Source: an uncultured Sedimentitalea sp. (GTDB lineage: Bacteria; Pseudomonadota; Alphaproteobacteria; Rhodobacterales; Rhodobacteraceae). From it: 64,000 bases of DNA. Position 1 is the first letter of the stretch. The number at the start of each line of letters is the position of its first letter. The stretch spans positions 124,001-188,000 of the forward strand of contig CANNGH010000004.1 of NCBI GenBank assembly GCA_947504115.1, written 5' to 3'. The notes beneath the pieces were generated by a model. It had not been told where the DNA came from. It saw nothing but the letters and a program-made list of their open reading frames with translations, and did no database searches. Both the position numbers and the translations under genes were made by a program. Shown here one piece after another: positions 56,617-63,579 of the stretch.

Positions 56617-57189
56617 GGGCTTTATCTATCACCTCGGATGCCGCGGAAAATGATAAACGACGGCGCTGCTCGGTTGATATAGCCGCATGATCTGCAATGC
56701 GTAGCTCTGGGCTTGCCAGAAAACATCCATTCCGTCCGAAATGTCCGATACGGGGCGTGAGCGGTGTCCGTTTGACCGGATCCTGCCACCACACCCGACG
56801 CGACAGGCTTTTTTGCATAAGAGCGAATGTCGAGGATGCAGAGACCGCGGGGACGCACGAAGAATCCTGGCCGACGCGTCCGGCGGGCCGCGTGGATTCT
56901 GCAGCTGCACGCCGGAGTATTCTCGGCGCTGTAGTGCCAGTTGGCCGAGGATGTGAAGAAAAGTTGCCTTATGGAGGAATTCGCGTCATTAAACGGTTGA
57001 TCCTCGCCCGGAATTTGTCCTAGAGAGCGACTCGGAAGCACAAGCCATGCTTCTCAAAAGACAAGGTCGTTGGGCCAGTTGAGAGTGCAACTGATCACAT
57101 GAGCCTGCCATAACCGGTTAATCCTCCGGGACTGATCGGTTTATGACGAAAAGCTGGGACTGTTTTCCGAACGGTCCGACACGAGAGAT
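56617..57189. other. Gene-free region between the MFS gene and tRNA-Lys
   Basis: 573 bases without a credible gene. Open frames on both strands lack family features and ribosome sites. It must hold the promoters of the MFS gene (-) and of tRNA-Lys (+). An imperfect repeat CGCAT-N8-ATGCG lies on the minus strand about 60-80 bases before the MFS start; I give it little weight. Confidence 0.5.
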
Positions 57190-57265
57190 GGGCCGTTAGC
57201 TCAGTTGGTAGAGCAACTGACTTTTAATCAGTGGGTCGCAGGTTCGAATCCTGCACGGCTCACCA
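57190..57265 (+). tRNA. tRNA-Lys (anticodon TTT), CCA encoded
   Basis: A full cloverleaf: acceptor GGGCCGT/ACGGCTC, D-arm with AGTTGGTA, and anticodon stem ACTGA/TCAGT around CTTTTAA. Variable loop GGGTC, T-arm GCAGG-TTCGAAT-CCTGC, A and CCA follow. It is intact although a phage-derived element abuts its 3' end, as expected when the att core restores the tRNA. Confidence 0.97.
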
Positions 57266-57267
57266 TC

Positions 57268-57636
57268 TCAAATCAAAGACTTAGCAGGCACTGACAGGCG
57301 ACGAGAAATCCCTAAAGCCCCTCGGGGTAACGTTTGGGGTAACAGCCTCGCACACGCGCGCCGGTAGCCCGACACCAGCGTCAGAACCAGATCGTCGGGA
57401 AGGTGGTAGCATGGGTTTTGCTTGCCGTTGCTGGCAGTGTAGTAGCCCTGAAATTTCAGGGCTACTATTCCAATGTCATTCAGCATCTTGTCGATGTCCG
57501 CCATCACGTTGTCGTGCCGCTTCCCCGTCCGTTCCGCAATCTCGCGGGTCAGCCCTTGCGGATGTGCGCCTTCACCCGACAGGGCGTCGTGCAGAACTTG
57601 TGTGCCAAGTTGCGCGGGGTGAATCTGGTGCCGCAT
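57268..57636 (-). CDS. Rha-family phage regulatory protein
   Basis: Rha proteins are phage regulators first seen in lambdoid and P22-like phages, and they also occur in satellites. The core is clear: LTREIAERTGKRHDNVMADIDKMLNDIG and GKQNPCYHLPDDLVLTLVSGYRRACARL. There is no KilA-N or ant domain. The C-terminal ~25 residues (LPRGALGISRRLSVPAKSLI) run up to the tRNA-Lys and look foreign to the family, so the end may be formed by the attachment junction. The ATG at 57636 overlaps the upstream gene by 88 bases; a later non-ATG start is possible because family proteins start close to the LTREIAE string. Confidence 0.8.
   Translation of the reverse strand: MRHQIHPAQLGTQVLHDALSGEGAHPQGLTREIAERTGKRHDNVMADIDKMLNDIGIVALKFQGYYTASNGKQNPCYHLPDDLVLTLVSGYRRACARLLPQTLPRGALGISRRLSVPAKSLI
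57440..57467. repeat. Perfect 28-bp palindrome inside the Rha gene
   Basis: TAGTAGCCCTGAAA is followed at once by its exact reverse complement. It codes for VALKFQGYY in the Rha reading frame and, because of symmetry, for the same string on the other strand. It could bind a dimeric protein such as Rha itself. Confidence 0.85.
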
Positions 57637-57947
57637 CCTGGACAGTCACGCGGTGCACTCGCCACGGGTCGCCCGGTCTGCTTGCGGTAGCGGGCATTGG
57701 CTCCGCACTTTGGCCCGCAATAAACTTGATTTGCGCGCCGTTGCCTGAAACGGGTGCCACAGTGCAGGCAATCCAGATCGGCCAGCGTTGCCGCCCATTC
57801 CTCGCGCTTTCTGGCGTTGCTGTTGTCATCCTTGCAGCGCCGACTGCAAAACCGCTGCGCCGGGTGGCGTTCCTCGATCTCTGGCAGGGGATCGCCGCAC
57901 CATTCGCACCATGCGTCAGGCTCGATATGGATAGGCTCAGGCTGCAT
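57549..57947 (-). CDS. Protein with three tandem Cys4 zinc knuckles
   Basis: Not a named family to me. The 132-residue product is built almost wholly from three similar Cys4 modules. Module 1 (about 14-39) is CEWCGDPLPEIEERHPAQRFCSRRC, module 2 (about 60-82) CLHCGTRFRQRRANQVYCGPKC, and module 3 (about 100-124) CPGCGTRFTPRNLAHKFCTTPC. Each has CxxCG, 14-19 residues, then FC/YCxxxC with basic residues after. A nucleic-acid-binding role is likely. It overlaps the next gene upstream by 11 bases and Rha downstream by up to 88, which suggests one compact transcript. Confidence 0.7.
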   Translation of the reverse strand: MQPEPIHIEPDAWCEWCGDPLPEIEERHPAQRFCSRRCKDDNSNARKREEWAATLADLDCLHCGTRFRQRRANQVYCGPKCGANARYRKQTGRPVASAPRDCPGCGTRFTPRNLAHKFCTTPCRVKAHIRKG

Positions 57948-58383
57948 TATACACCAGTTTCAAGCGGTTTCGCATCCGCTCCCTCTCCGTGTTGTCGTGA
58001 TATGCCTGCCGCGCCCGCATGGCGTCGTAACACAGCTTTCCGCAATACGTCTTATGCTCAGGCGGCAAAGGGCGCTCACAGTTGGCGCAGCGCAGGCGGG
58101 TGTCGCGGATCACGCCGCCGTCCGTGTGTTCGGGTTGGCCCTCTTTCCACGCTGGCCGCTTGGCTCCGGTCCGGTTCAGTGCCTCGGTGACGATCTCCAC
58201 AGCCGCCCGGTTGGCGTCCGGCCACGGTAGCCCTTGAAGGCATAGCCCGGATCGCAGACAGGCCCGCAAGGTGCCTTCATGTCCGAACAACGTAGGGGTG
58301 ATGCCCTCGGCCCAATCCTCGCGGATCACGACGACGATGGCCTGCAAGATGGCTTCGCGCCGCCGCTTGCGTAGCCGGGCCAT
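57937..58383 (-). CDS. Phage-element protein with one C-terminal zinc knuckle
   Basis: The 148-residue protein is of unknown function. A basic helical N-terminus (MARLRKRRREAILQAIVVVI) is followed by a middle part without recognised features and a C-terminal Cys4 knuckle CANCERPLPPEHKTYCGKLC, then a basic tail (ERERMRNRLKLVYN). The knuckle matches the repeat units of the next gene (57549-57947). The start abuts the portal stop directly, so it is translated with the packaging genes. Confidence 0.65.
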   Translation of the reverse strand: MARLRKRRREAILQAIVVVIREDWAEGITPTLFGHEGTLRACLRSGLCLQGLPWPDANRAAVEIVTEALNRTGAKRPAWKEGQPEHTDGGVIRDTRLRCANCERPLPPEHKTYCGKLCYDAMRARQAYHDNTERERMRNRLKLVYNAA

Positions 58384-59445
58384 TCACTCGCTCCAATCCA
58401 CCAGATGCAACGCCTTGTCAGCGTCAACGCCCGCCTCTTTTGCCAGCGCCATTGCGTCGATGATGGTCTTGAGCGCCCGCGCCCGCCCGCCGGTGTCGAA
58501 CGCTTGCAGGTTGCGCATCACGTCGATTTTGACGGTGCCGCCCAGCTTGGCGCTTGCTTCCTCTGCCAGCAGATCGGCCATGGGCTGCAAGGTCCACGTC
58601 GCCAGATGCCGCTGGCCCTCGCGGACAGCCGGTCCTGTTGCCGATCGGTTGAGCATCGAAGGCAACACGCCAAAGGCCAGCGCGACAGCATCCTGCGCCG
58701 CCGTCAGCGCCTCAACGTGGGTCGCCTTTTGCAGATCGGGGGATAGCTGATCGGGCTTCTGTCCAAGTTGCGGATTCATGCCCGCTGCGGTGCTTTGCGC
58801 CACGCCCTCGATCACAAGCGTTGAGCCGCGCCGCCCTCGGAAGGCGGATCGCATCGCTTCCATATCCTCGCCGCTGCTATCGGGCAGGTGAACGATTTGC
58901 GAACCAAGCGGTGCATCGCGGAACACGTCGCGCAGTGCCGTTTCCACCTCGTGCAGCAGGGATGCCGACAAGCCCGAACGGGTCAAAGGTGCCTGCCCGG
59001 TCCACGGTGTCACAGCGTCAGATCCGATGCGGAAATGCAGAACCTCGCCCGCCAGCGCCGTTTCGGAACGTCCAGTGCCAGCCTCGGCGATGCCAATGCG
59101 ATAGGCGCGCGGGATGCCGTTGCGGGTGGAAATGTCCCAATCGCTGGCCGGGATGATGCCGTCGCCGGTAATCAGCGCCACGAACTCGCCACGCAGCGCC
59201 AGAGAACGCGCCGCCAGGGCCATGGTGCGCCGGTCCAGCAGGTCGCTGCCCGACACGTCAGACGCGGCCATAGCGCCTTCCCATAGGCTCACGCATGACT
59301 GCACAGTGCTTGTCAGGTCGGCCAGGCCGGACTGCCCAGAGAACCAGCTTTCACGCGCTGCCATAACTTGCGCCGTATAGCCGCCTTGTGCGCGTGTTTC
59401 AGAGATAGGCAAATTTGCCGCTCTACGTTTGAATAGCCTTAGCAT
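58384..59445 (-). CDS. Phage portal protein (HK97 type)
   Basis: The portal is the dodecameric ring through which DNA enters the head. The 353-residue product shows portal features: VQSCVSLWEGAMA early, ALAARSLALRGEFVALITGDG, AGEVLHFRI, and the C-terminal LTAAQDAVALAFGVLPSMLNRSATGPAVREGQRHLATWTLQPMADLLAEE. It is shorter than many HK97 portals. The ATG at 59445 (MLRLFKRRAANLP) begins two bases before the protease stop. Transcription places it after the capsid and protease, the reverse of the usual order. Confidence 0.85.
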   Translation of the reverse strand: MLRLFKRRAANLPISETRAQGGYTAQVMAARESWFSGQSGLADLTSTVQSCVSLWEGAMAASDVSGSDLLDRRTMALAARSLALRGEFVALITGDGIIPASDWDISTRNGIPRAYRIGIAEAGTGRSETALAGEVLHFRIGSDAVTPWTGQAPLTRSGLSASLLHEVETALRDVFRDAPLGSQIVHLPDSSGEDMEAMRSAFRGRRGSTLVIEGVAQSTAAGMNPQLGQKPDQLSPDLQKATHVEALTAAQDAVALAFGVLPSMLNRSATGPAVREGQRHLATWTLQPMADLLAEEASAKLGGTVKIDVMRNLQAFDTGGRARALKTIIDAMALAKEAGVDADKALHLVDWSE

Positions 59446-59446
59446 G

Positions 59447-60007
59447 TCATGCCCTCCATCTGGCAAGGGTGCGGTGCAGGCCGGAATTAAGATGCAAATT
59501 TGCATCTTTAACGCCCCACGCCCGCGCCTCGATTTGCGCCGATGGATAAGCGCCCCGCGTCACTGCGCTGATCTCCATAAGATCGGCCCGCGTGATGGTG
59601 CGCAGCAGGCCGTCGCCGCGCCGCTCGATGCGCTCGCCGCCCTTGGCCACGCGGAACCCCGGTGACAGCCCTTTGATCAGGCCAGCGGCATGTGCCGCCA
59701 GAAAGTCAGCCGCCCAGGACGTGCTGCCCGATACGGTGGCCCGGAACTCTAGCGCGTCATCGGTGTCGGTGATTTCCAGAGAACCGGCCGCCCGCGATGC
59801 CAGCGGTCGCTGCCAGTCATGGCCGAACAGCAGGTTAATATCCTCGCCCGCGTCGATCCTTTCGGCAAAGGCCCGCGCCTCGATGCGCTCGGCCCGCCCC
59901 GGTGCAAGGTCTGTTTCGGTGGAGTAGGGAAAACGCCCGGATACCCGGACGCCCCCCTTGTTATCGGCGCGCAACTCCAGCGCGCCCGTTGCTGCGCCCC
60001 AAAGCAT
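59447..60007 (-). CDS. HK97-family prohead protease
   Basis: This protease removes the capsid scaffold region during head maturation. The 186-residue enzyme has the family pattern: EARAFAERIDAGEDINLLFGHDWQRPLASRAAGSLEI with the active-site His, AAGLIKGLSPGFRVA with the Ser, and TRADLMEISAVTRGAYPSAQI near the end. The ATG at 60007 shares one base with the capsid stop (TAATG). The longer frame to 60310 lies inside the capsid gene and was rejected. Confidence 0.88.
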   Translation of the reverse strand: MLWGAATGALELRADNKGGVRVSGRFPYSTETDLAPGRAERIEARAFAERIDAGEDINLLFGHDWQRPLASRAAGSLEITDTDDALEFRATVSGSTSWAADFLAAHAAGLIKGLSPGFRVAKGGERIERRGDGLLRTITRADLMEISAVTRGAYPSAQIEARAWGVKDANLHLNSGLHRTLARWRA

Positions 60008-61242
60008 TATGCGCCTGCCAGTCCGGTCAGGATGCGCGTTTGCAGTCCACGCGGGACGGTAAAGTCCGCCGTCACCAGGCCCGTCAGGACCAGCGCGCCG
60101 CTGCCCGCCTTGGTGTAGGGGTCGCGGATCAGGTCCACGCCGCCATAGACGCCCAGGTATCCCGGTGCCACGCCCTGCACATTCGCCGTCATGATGGCGC
60201 TTTCGGCAGGAATCACGTTGCTGATCGCCGGTGTGCCGATATGCTTGGTCAGGCGGTCCCATTCGCTCACGGCGGTGCCGGTGATAAGCGCCTCGTCCAG
60301 ATCGGCCCAAATGGCGGGATCAAAGGCCAGATTGACTTGGCTCGGGCTTGTGATGGCATTGGCCTGCATGAAGGCCACAACCTCGGCCCGGAACGCCGCC
60401 CAGGATGCCTCTGCGCCAACCGGGGTTGACTCGATGCCGTAGGTGCCAGCGCCGGGAACGATGCCCAGAGGCTCGCCAGCAGCGCCGGAACCGTTGATAA
60501 CCACGCGGTCCAGCTCGGCCCCGATAGCCGCATTCAGATCGCGCCGGATAGCGGCCTCAAGGCCAGCGCCGGACTGTTTCAGCGACTTGCGGCTGATAAC
60601 CATCTGCGCCCCGCCGGTGTGGTCCGGGTTCAGGCTGCGCTCGGCAGTCTCGAACGGATTTGCCGCGCCCACGTTGGCCAGCTCGTCAGTCTGCCAGCCA
60701 AACACCGCGCCGGACGTGGCGACGGGAAACGCCACCTCGCCCTGCGCGATGCTGATACGCTGGATGCCCAGACGCTCGGCCACGCTGCCGGGGAAAATGC
60801 GGTCGATGATCGGGCGGATTGCCTTCGGCTCGGGAACGCCGGTCGAGACGGTTTCGCCTGCGCGGGTCTCCAGTGCGGCGTAGGGGATCGGGATGCCCTG
60901 ATAGCCGCCTGCGCTGCGCATTTCGTCGATGATTTCCTTGGTCGCGCCGTCCAGCGCCTTGCCCTCGTCCAGAGCAAGAGCAACCTGCCGCAACTCGAAC
61001 TTGCCCATCATCTCGGCCCATTCGGTGCCGGAACGGGTTTCCAACTCGCCCTTGGCTTCCTCGCGCTGTTCGTCCTCGGCAATCAGCGCCGCACGATAGC
61101 GGGTCTCGTTGTCCCGATATTCACGATCCAGCTTGTCGATCTTGGAACGGGTTTCGTCGGTCAGGGTCTCGGCCCCGGCCAGTTCGGCCAGCGATTGGCG
61201 GATTTCAGACTGCCGCCGTTGCAGTTTAATGGACTCAAGCAT
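60007..61242 (-). CDS. Major capsid protein (HK97 fold)
   Basis: The 411-residue shell protein has an N-terminal coiled-coil scaffold or delta domain, rich in charged residues, over about 100 residues (MLESIKLQRRQSEIRQSLAEL onward). The HK97 core follows: PIPYAALETRAGETVSTGVPEPKAIRPIIDRIFPGSVAERLGI, MVISRKSLKQSGAGLEAAIRRDLNAAIGAELDRVVINGSG, and the C-terminal YGGVDLIRDPYTKAGSGALVLTGLVTADFTVP. A maturation site for the protease encoded downstream is expected near residue 100-115. It overlaps the HNH gene by eight bases. Confidence 0.9.
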   Translation of the reverse strand: MLESIKLQRRQSEIRQSLAELAGAETLTDETRSKIDKLDREYRDNETRYRAALIAEDEQREEAKGELETRSGTEWAEMMGKFELRQVALALDEGKALDGATKEIIDEMRSAGGYQGIPIPYAALETRAGETVSTGVPEPKAIRPIIDRIFPGSVAERLGIQRISIAQGEVAFPVATSGAVFGWQTDELANVGAANPFETAERSLNPDHTGGAQMVISRKSLKQSGAGLEAAIRRDLNAAIGAELDRVVINGSGAAGEPLGIVPGAGTYGIESTPVGAEASWAAFRAEVVAFMQANAITSPSQVNLAFDPAIWADLDEALITGTAVSEWDRLTKHIGTPAISNVIPAESAIMTANVQGVAPGYLGVYGGVDLIRDPYTKAGSGALVLTGLVTADFTVPRGLQTRILTGLAGA

Positions 61243-61576
61243 GTGTTTTTCCTTTGATGCTCAATGGGTCTTTGCCCTCACGCTCCAGCGCTCGGACGCT
61301 ATCCCGCCATGCACGGCGGTCGGGTGGTGTCGGTTTGTGTCCGCACTCAATTCTGGTTTTCTTGGTATGGCAGGACGCGCACAGAACCTGCACGTTGCCG
61401 GGATCGAAGCCCAAATGCGGATGCGTCCGAACGGGCTTGATGTGGTCGCATTCCAGCCTGCGCCGGTCGCCGCACTGGACACAGGCCCAGCCGTCGCGTT
61501 CCAGCACCGCATGGCGGATCGCCTGCCAGCGCCTGGTGCCGGTGACGCGCTTGGAATATCGCCGGTATTCCTTCAC
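61235..61576 (-). CDS. HNH endonuclease (packaging-associated)
   Basis: HNH proteins beside terminases assist DNA cleavage at the packaging site in many phages and satellites. The 113-residue product has the full motif: IRHAVLERDGWACVQCG, ECDHIKPV (catalytic DH) and NVQVLCASCHTKKT, with the four Cys for the zinc site (CVQC and CASC). The GTG at 61576 overlaps the head-closure stop (GTGA) and is preferred over the upstream ATG at 61597. The position between adaptor and capsid differs from the more common spot next to TerS. Confidence 0.88.
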   Translation of the reverse strand: MKEYRRYSKRVTGTRRWQAIRHAVLERDGWACVQCGDRRRLECDHIKPVRTHPHLGFDPGNVQVLCASCHTKKTRIECGHKPTPPDRRAWRDSVRALEREGKDPLSIKGKTHA

Positions 61577-61914
61577 TGGTCGGCCCTCGCGCTGCATGTG
61601 AACTCGATGAAAGACAGCCGCCCGTCAGGCGTTTCCTTTGCGCCCACGATGTTGAACTCAAGGCCGCCGTGAACGATGCGGTCTCGCGGGTCGATGTCGC
61701 GGGTGAACTCGGAACTGCGCACGGTGAACCGGGTGGTGATACTGGCCTGCACCTCTTGCGCCGCCCATTTCTCGCCATCGCTTATGTCCTTGCGATGCGC
61801 CCAGACTGGCGAACCGTGATCGGCCCATTGCTCAACCTGCCCATAGCCATCATCCACCAGCGTGTAGCGCCGGAATCGAATCTTGCGGTCCAGTTTTGAT
61901 GCACTCATGCCCAT
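61573..61914 (-). CDS. Head closure / head-tail adaptor protein (SPP1 gp16-like)
   Basis: This protein seals the packaged head and joins it to the tail. The 113-residue product has the family pattern KLDRKIRFRRYTLVDDGYGQVEQWADHG, VWAHRKDIS, SITTRFTVRSSEFTRDIDPRDRIVHGGLEFNIVGAKE. It overlaps the TerL stop by ten bases. ATGs at 61914 and 61908 are both usable. A head-tail joining protein implies that the particle gets tails, from this element or from a helper phage. Confidence 0.82.
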   Translation of the reverse strand: MGMSASKLDRKIRFRRYTLVDDGYGQVEQWADHGSPVWAHRKDISDGEKWAAQEVQASITTRFTVRSSEFTRDIDPRDRIVHGGLEFNIVGAKETPDGRLSFIEFTCSARADQ

Positions 61915-63434
61915 GCCAACCGTGCCTTTCTGGATGGTGCCGCCTTGCGCCGCATACCCTCCGATACCGCCAGCACAGACGCCGCCGCAGCGTCGATGCG
62001 CCCCAGGGAACGCGCCTTTGCCAGCTTGTGATTGCCTGCCGGATCAACCAGCGTGATGGCGTCAGAGAAGGCCGAACGCAGCAGCAGGGACGGTGTGGTT
62101 TTGATCTCGCCGTCAAACAGCGCGCGCCGGAACCGCTCAATATCCGAAGAACCGTCCTTCCAGCCAAAGCCGCGCCAGATGAACGGAACCCGCGTCAGGC
62201 CCGCCGCGTCGATGGCCTCAAGGAACTCGGCATGACGGAAGCGGTCGCCAACGATGCAAGCAACCTCCGCGCCATCCAGCAGGCGCACGATCTCGGCCAG
62301 CCACAGCCCCGGTGGAACGGTGTTTTCGCCCAGAACCGACAATTCGCCGCGCTCGTGCATTTCAACATATCGCTGGCCGACGCCATCGGACGCGCCACGG
62401 TCCGCCAGTGAAGGCTTGGCCGGGAAGGTGCCGACAGCCTCAAGGCGTCCGGTGTCGGGCCAGAACAGCGCCGCGGCGGACATGCTGCGACTGCCGCCCA
62501 GATCCACGCCAAGGATGCACGGGCCGGAACGCTCGGGCATATCGTCGGGCGAAACCTCGGCGCTCATCCACTCGTCCAGCGTTATCAGAACCGAACGGTC
62601 GTCAGATGCCACGCGCTCGTTGCGGTTCAGGTTGCGGAAACTGGACAGGGCAGACCCGCCCCGTGCAATGGCCCGCTGCGCTTGCGACACAAGCCAATCA
62701 GCCGTTGGCCCGATGCCCTCTTTGGAACCGGGATTGGCAATCAGAAGGCTTGCCAGATCGTCGGCAGGCAGGCCCATTTCGGGGCGGTGCTCAGAAACCC
62801 ATGTGCCGTTTGGTGGCTCATCCAGCCAGCGGGAAAAGGTGTTGGCGTCGTCAGGGGCAGACGTGGAAATAATCAGCGCCCGCCCGTCACGCTTGCCAAG
62901 GCCGGACAGAATGGCGTTTTCGAGATTGTCGCCCTTGTCTCTTTCCCACGCTGCCCGCTCGTCGAGTATGGCCAGCGTCGGTGCGCCGCCCAGAATAGAC
63001 TTGCCGTCAGCAGCGATGACACGCGCCAGCCCGCCACCGTTCATGTCGGTCTCAACTTCCAGCTTGGAGCCGCGCCGGATGATGAATTGCTCTTGCTCGT
63101 CCTCGGGCAGTCCCTCGATGAACCCGACCAGAAAGCCGAACGCCGTTTTTGCTTGATCGCGGTTACGGGCGGCAAATATGATTTCGCGCTTTGGCTGCGC
63201 CTCGATCTCGCCCATCAGATGCCCCAGGGCGATGCCAGCAGACAGCGCGGTTTTCGCGTTACCGCGTCCGATGCTCAGGCAGGCCACCGACGTGCCTTTA
63301 GAGAACGCGCCGCGCACGAAGTCCTTTTGGAATTTTGCCAGCTTCAACTTTCGGCCAGCAAGCCGCCCCTCGGGAATAACCAGCGTCGGAAGAAACCGCA
63401 GCGCCGCAGCCGCCTCTTTCGTCGCCCTGGTCAT
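61905..63434 (-). CDS. Terminase large subunit
   Basis: TerL is the ATP-driven packaging motor and nuclease. The 509-residue protein has an ATPase domain with Walker A in ACLSIGRGNAKTALSAGIAL (about 50), Walker B LAILDERAAWERD and motif III LIISTSAP. An RNase-H-like nuclease domain begins ILGVDLGGSRSMSAAALFW. The C-terminal part contains DRFRHAEFLEAIDAAGLTRVPFIWRGFGW and HKLAKARSLGRIDAAAASVLA. The ATG at 63434 (MTRATKEAAAALRFLP) is preferred; the frame is open to 63491. A small terminase subunit is not seen and may lie beyond the window. Confidence 0.9.
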   Translation of the reverse strand: MTRATKEAAAALRFLPTLVIPEGRLAGRKLKLAKFQKDFVRGAFSKGTSVACLSIGRGNAKTALSAGIALGHLMGEIEAQPKREIIFAARNRDQAKTAFGFLVGFIEGLPEDEQEQFIIRRGSKLEVETDMNGGGLARVIAADGKSILGGAPTLAILDERAAWERDKGDNLENAILSGLGKRDGRALIISTSAPDDANTFSRWLDEPPNGTWVSEHRPEMGLPADDLASLLIANPGSKEGIGPTADWLVSQAQRAIARGGSALSSFRNLNRNERVASDDRSVLITLDEWMSAEVSPDDMPERSGPCILGVDLGGSRSMSAAALFWPDTGRLEAVGTFPAKPSLADRGASDGVGQRYVEMHERGELSVLGENTVPPGLWLAEIVRLLDGAEVACIVGDRFRHAEFLEAIDAAGLTRVPFIWRGFGWKDGSSDIERFRRALFDGEIKTTPSLLLRSAFSDAITLVDPAGNHKLAKARSLGRIDAAAASVLAVSEGMRRKAAPSRKARLAWA

Positions 63435-63579
63435 TGGATTTTTCCCGGTTTTTTTGGGAGTGAGAAAGGAACACTCCCCCCGCCGGTCCATAGGGGGCTT
63501 TCAAGTCGGGGCATTGGGACCAGATGCGCACAGACGCCGTGTGCGGTCCTCTCGCCCTTGCCGTGTGGGTGATACTGCA

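Noticed and set aside
57403-57690. Plus-strand ORF sharing VALKFQGYY with the Rha gene
   Set aside because: The shared string is a consequence of the 28-bp palindrome; the rest has no features, and Rha motifs are on the minus strand.
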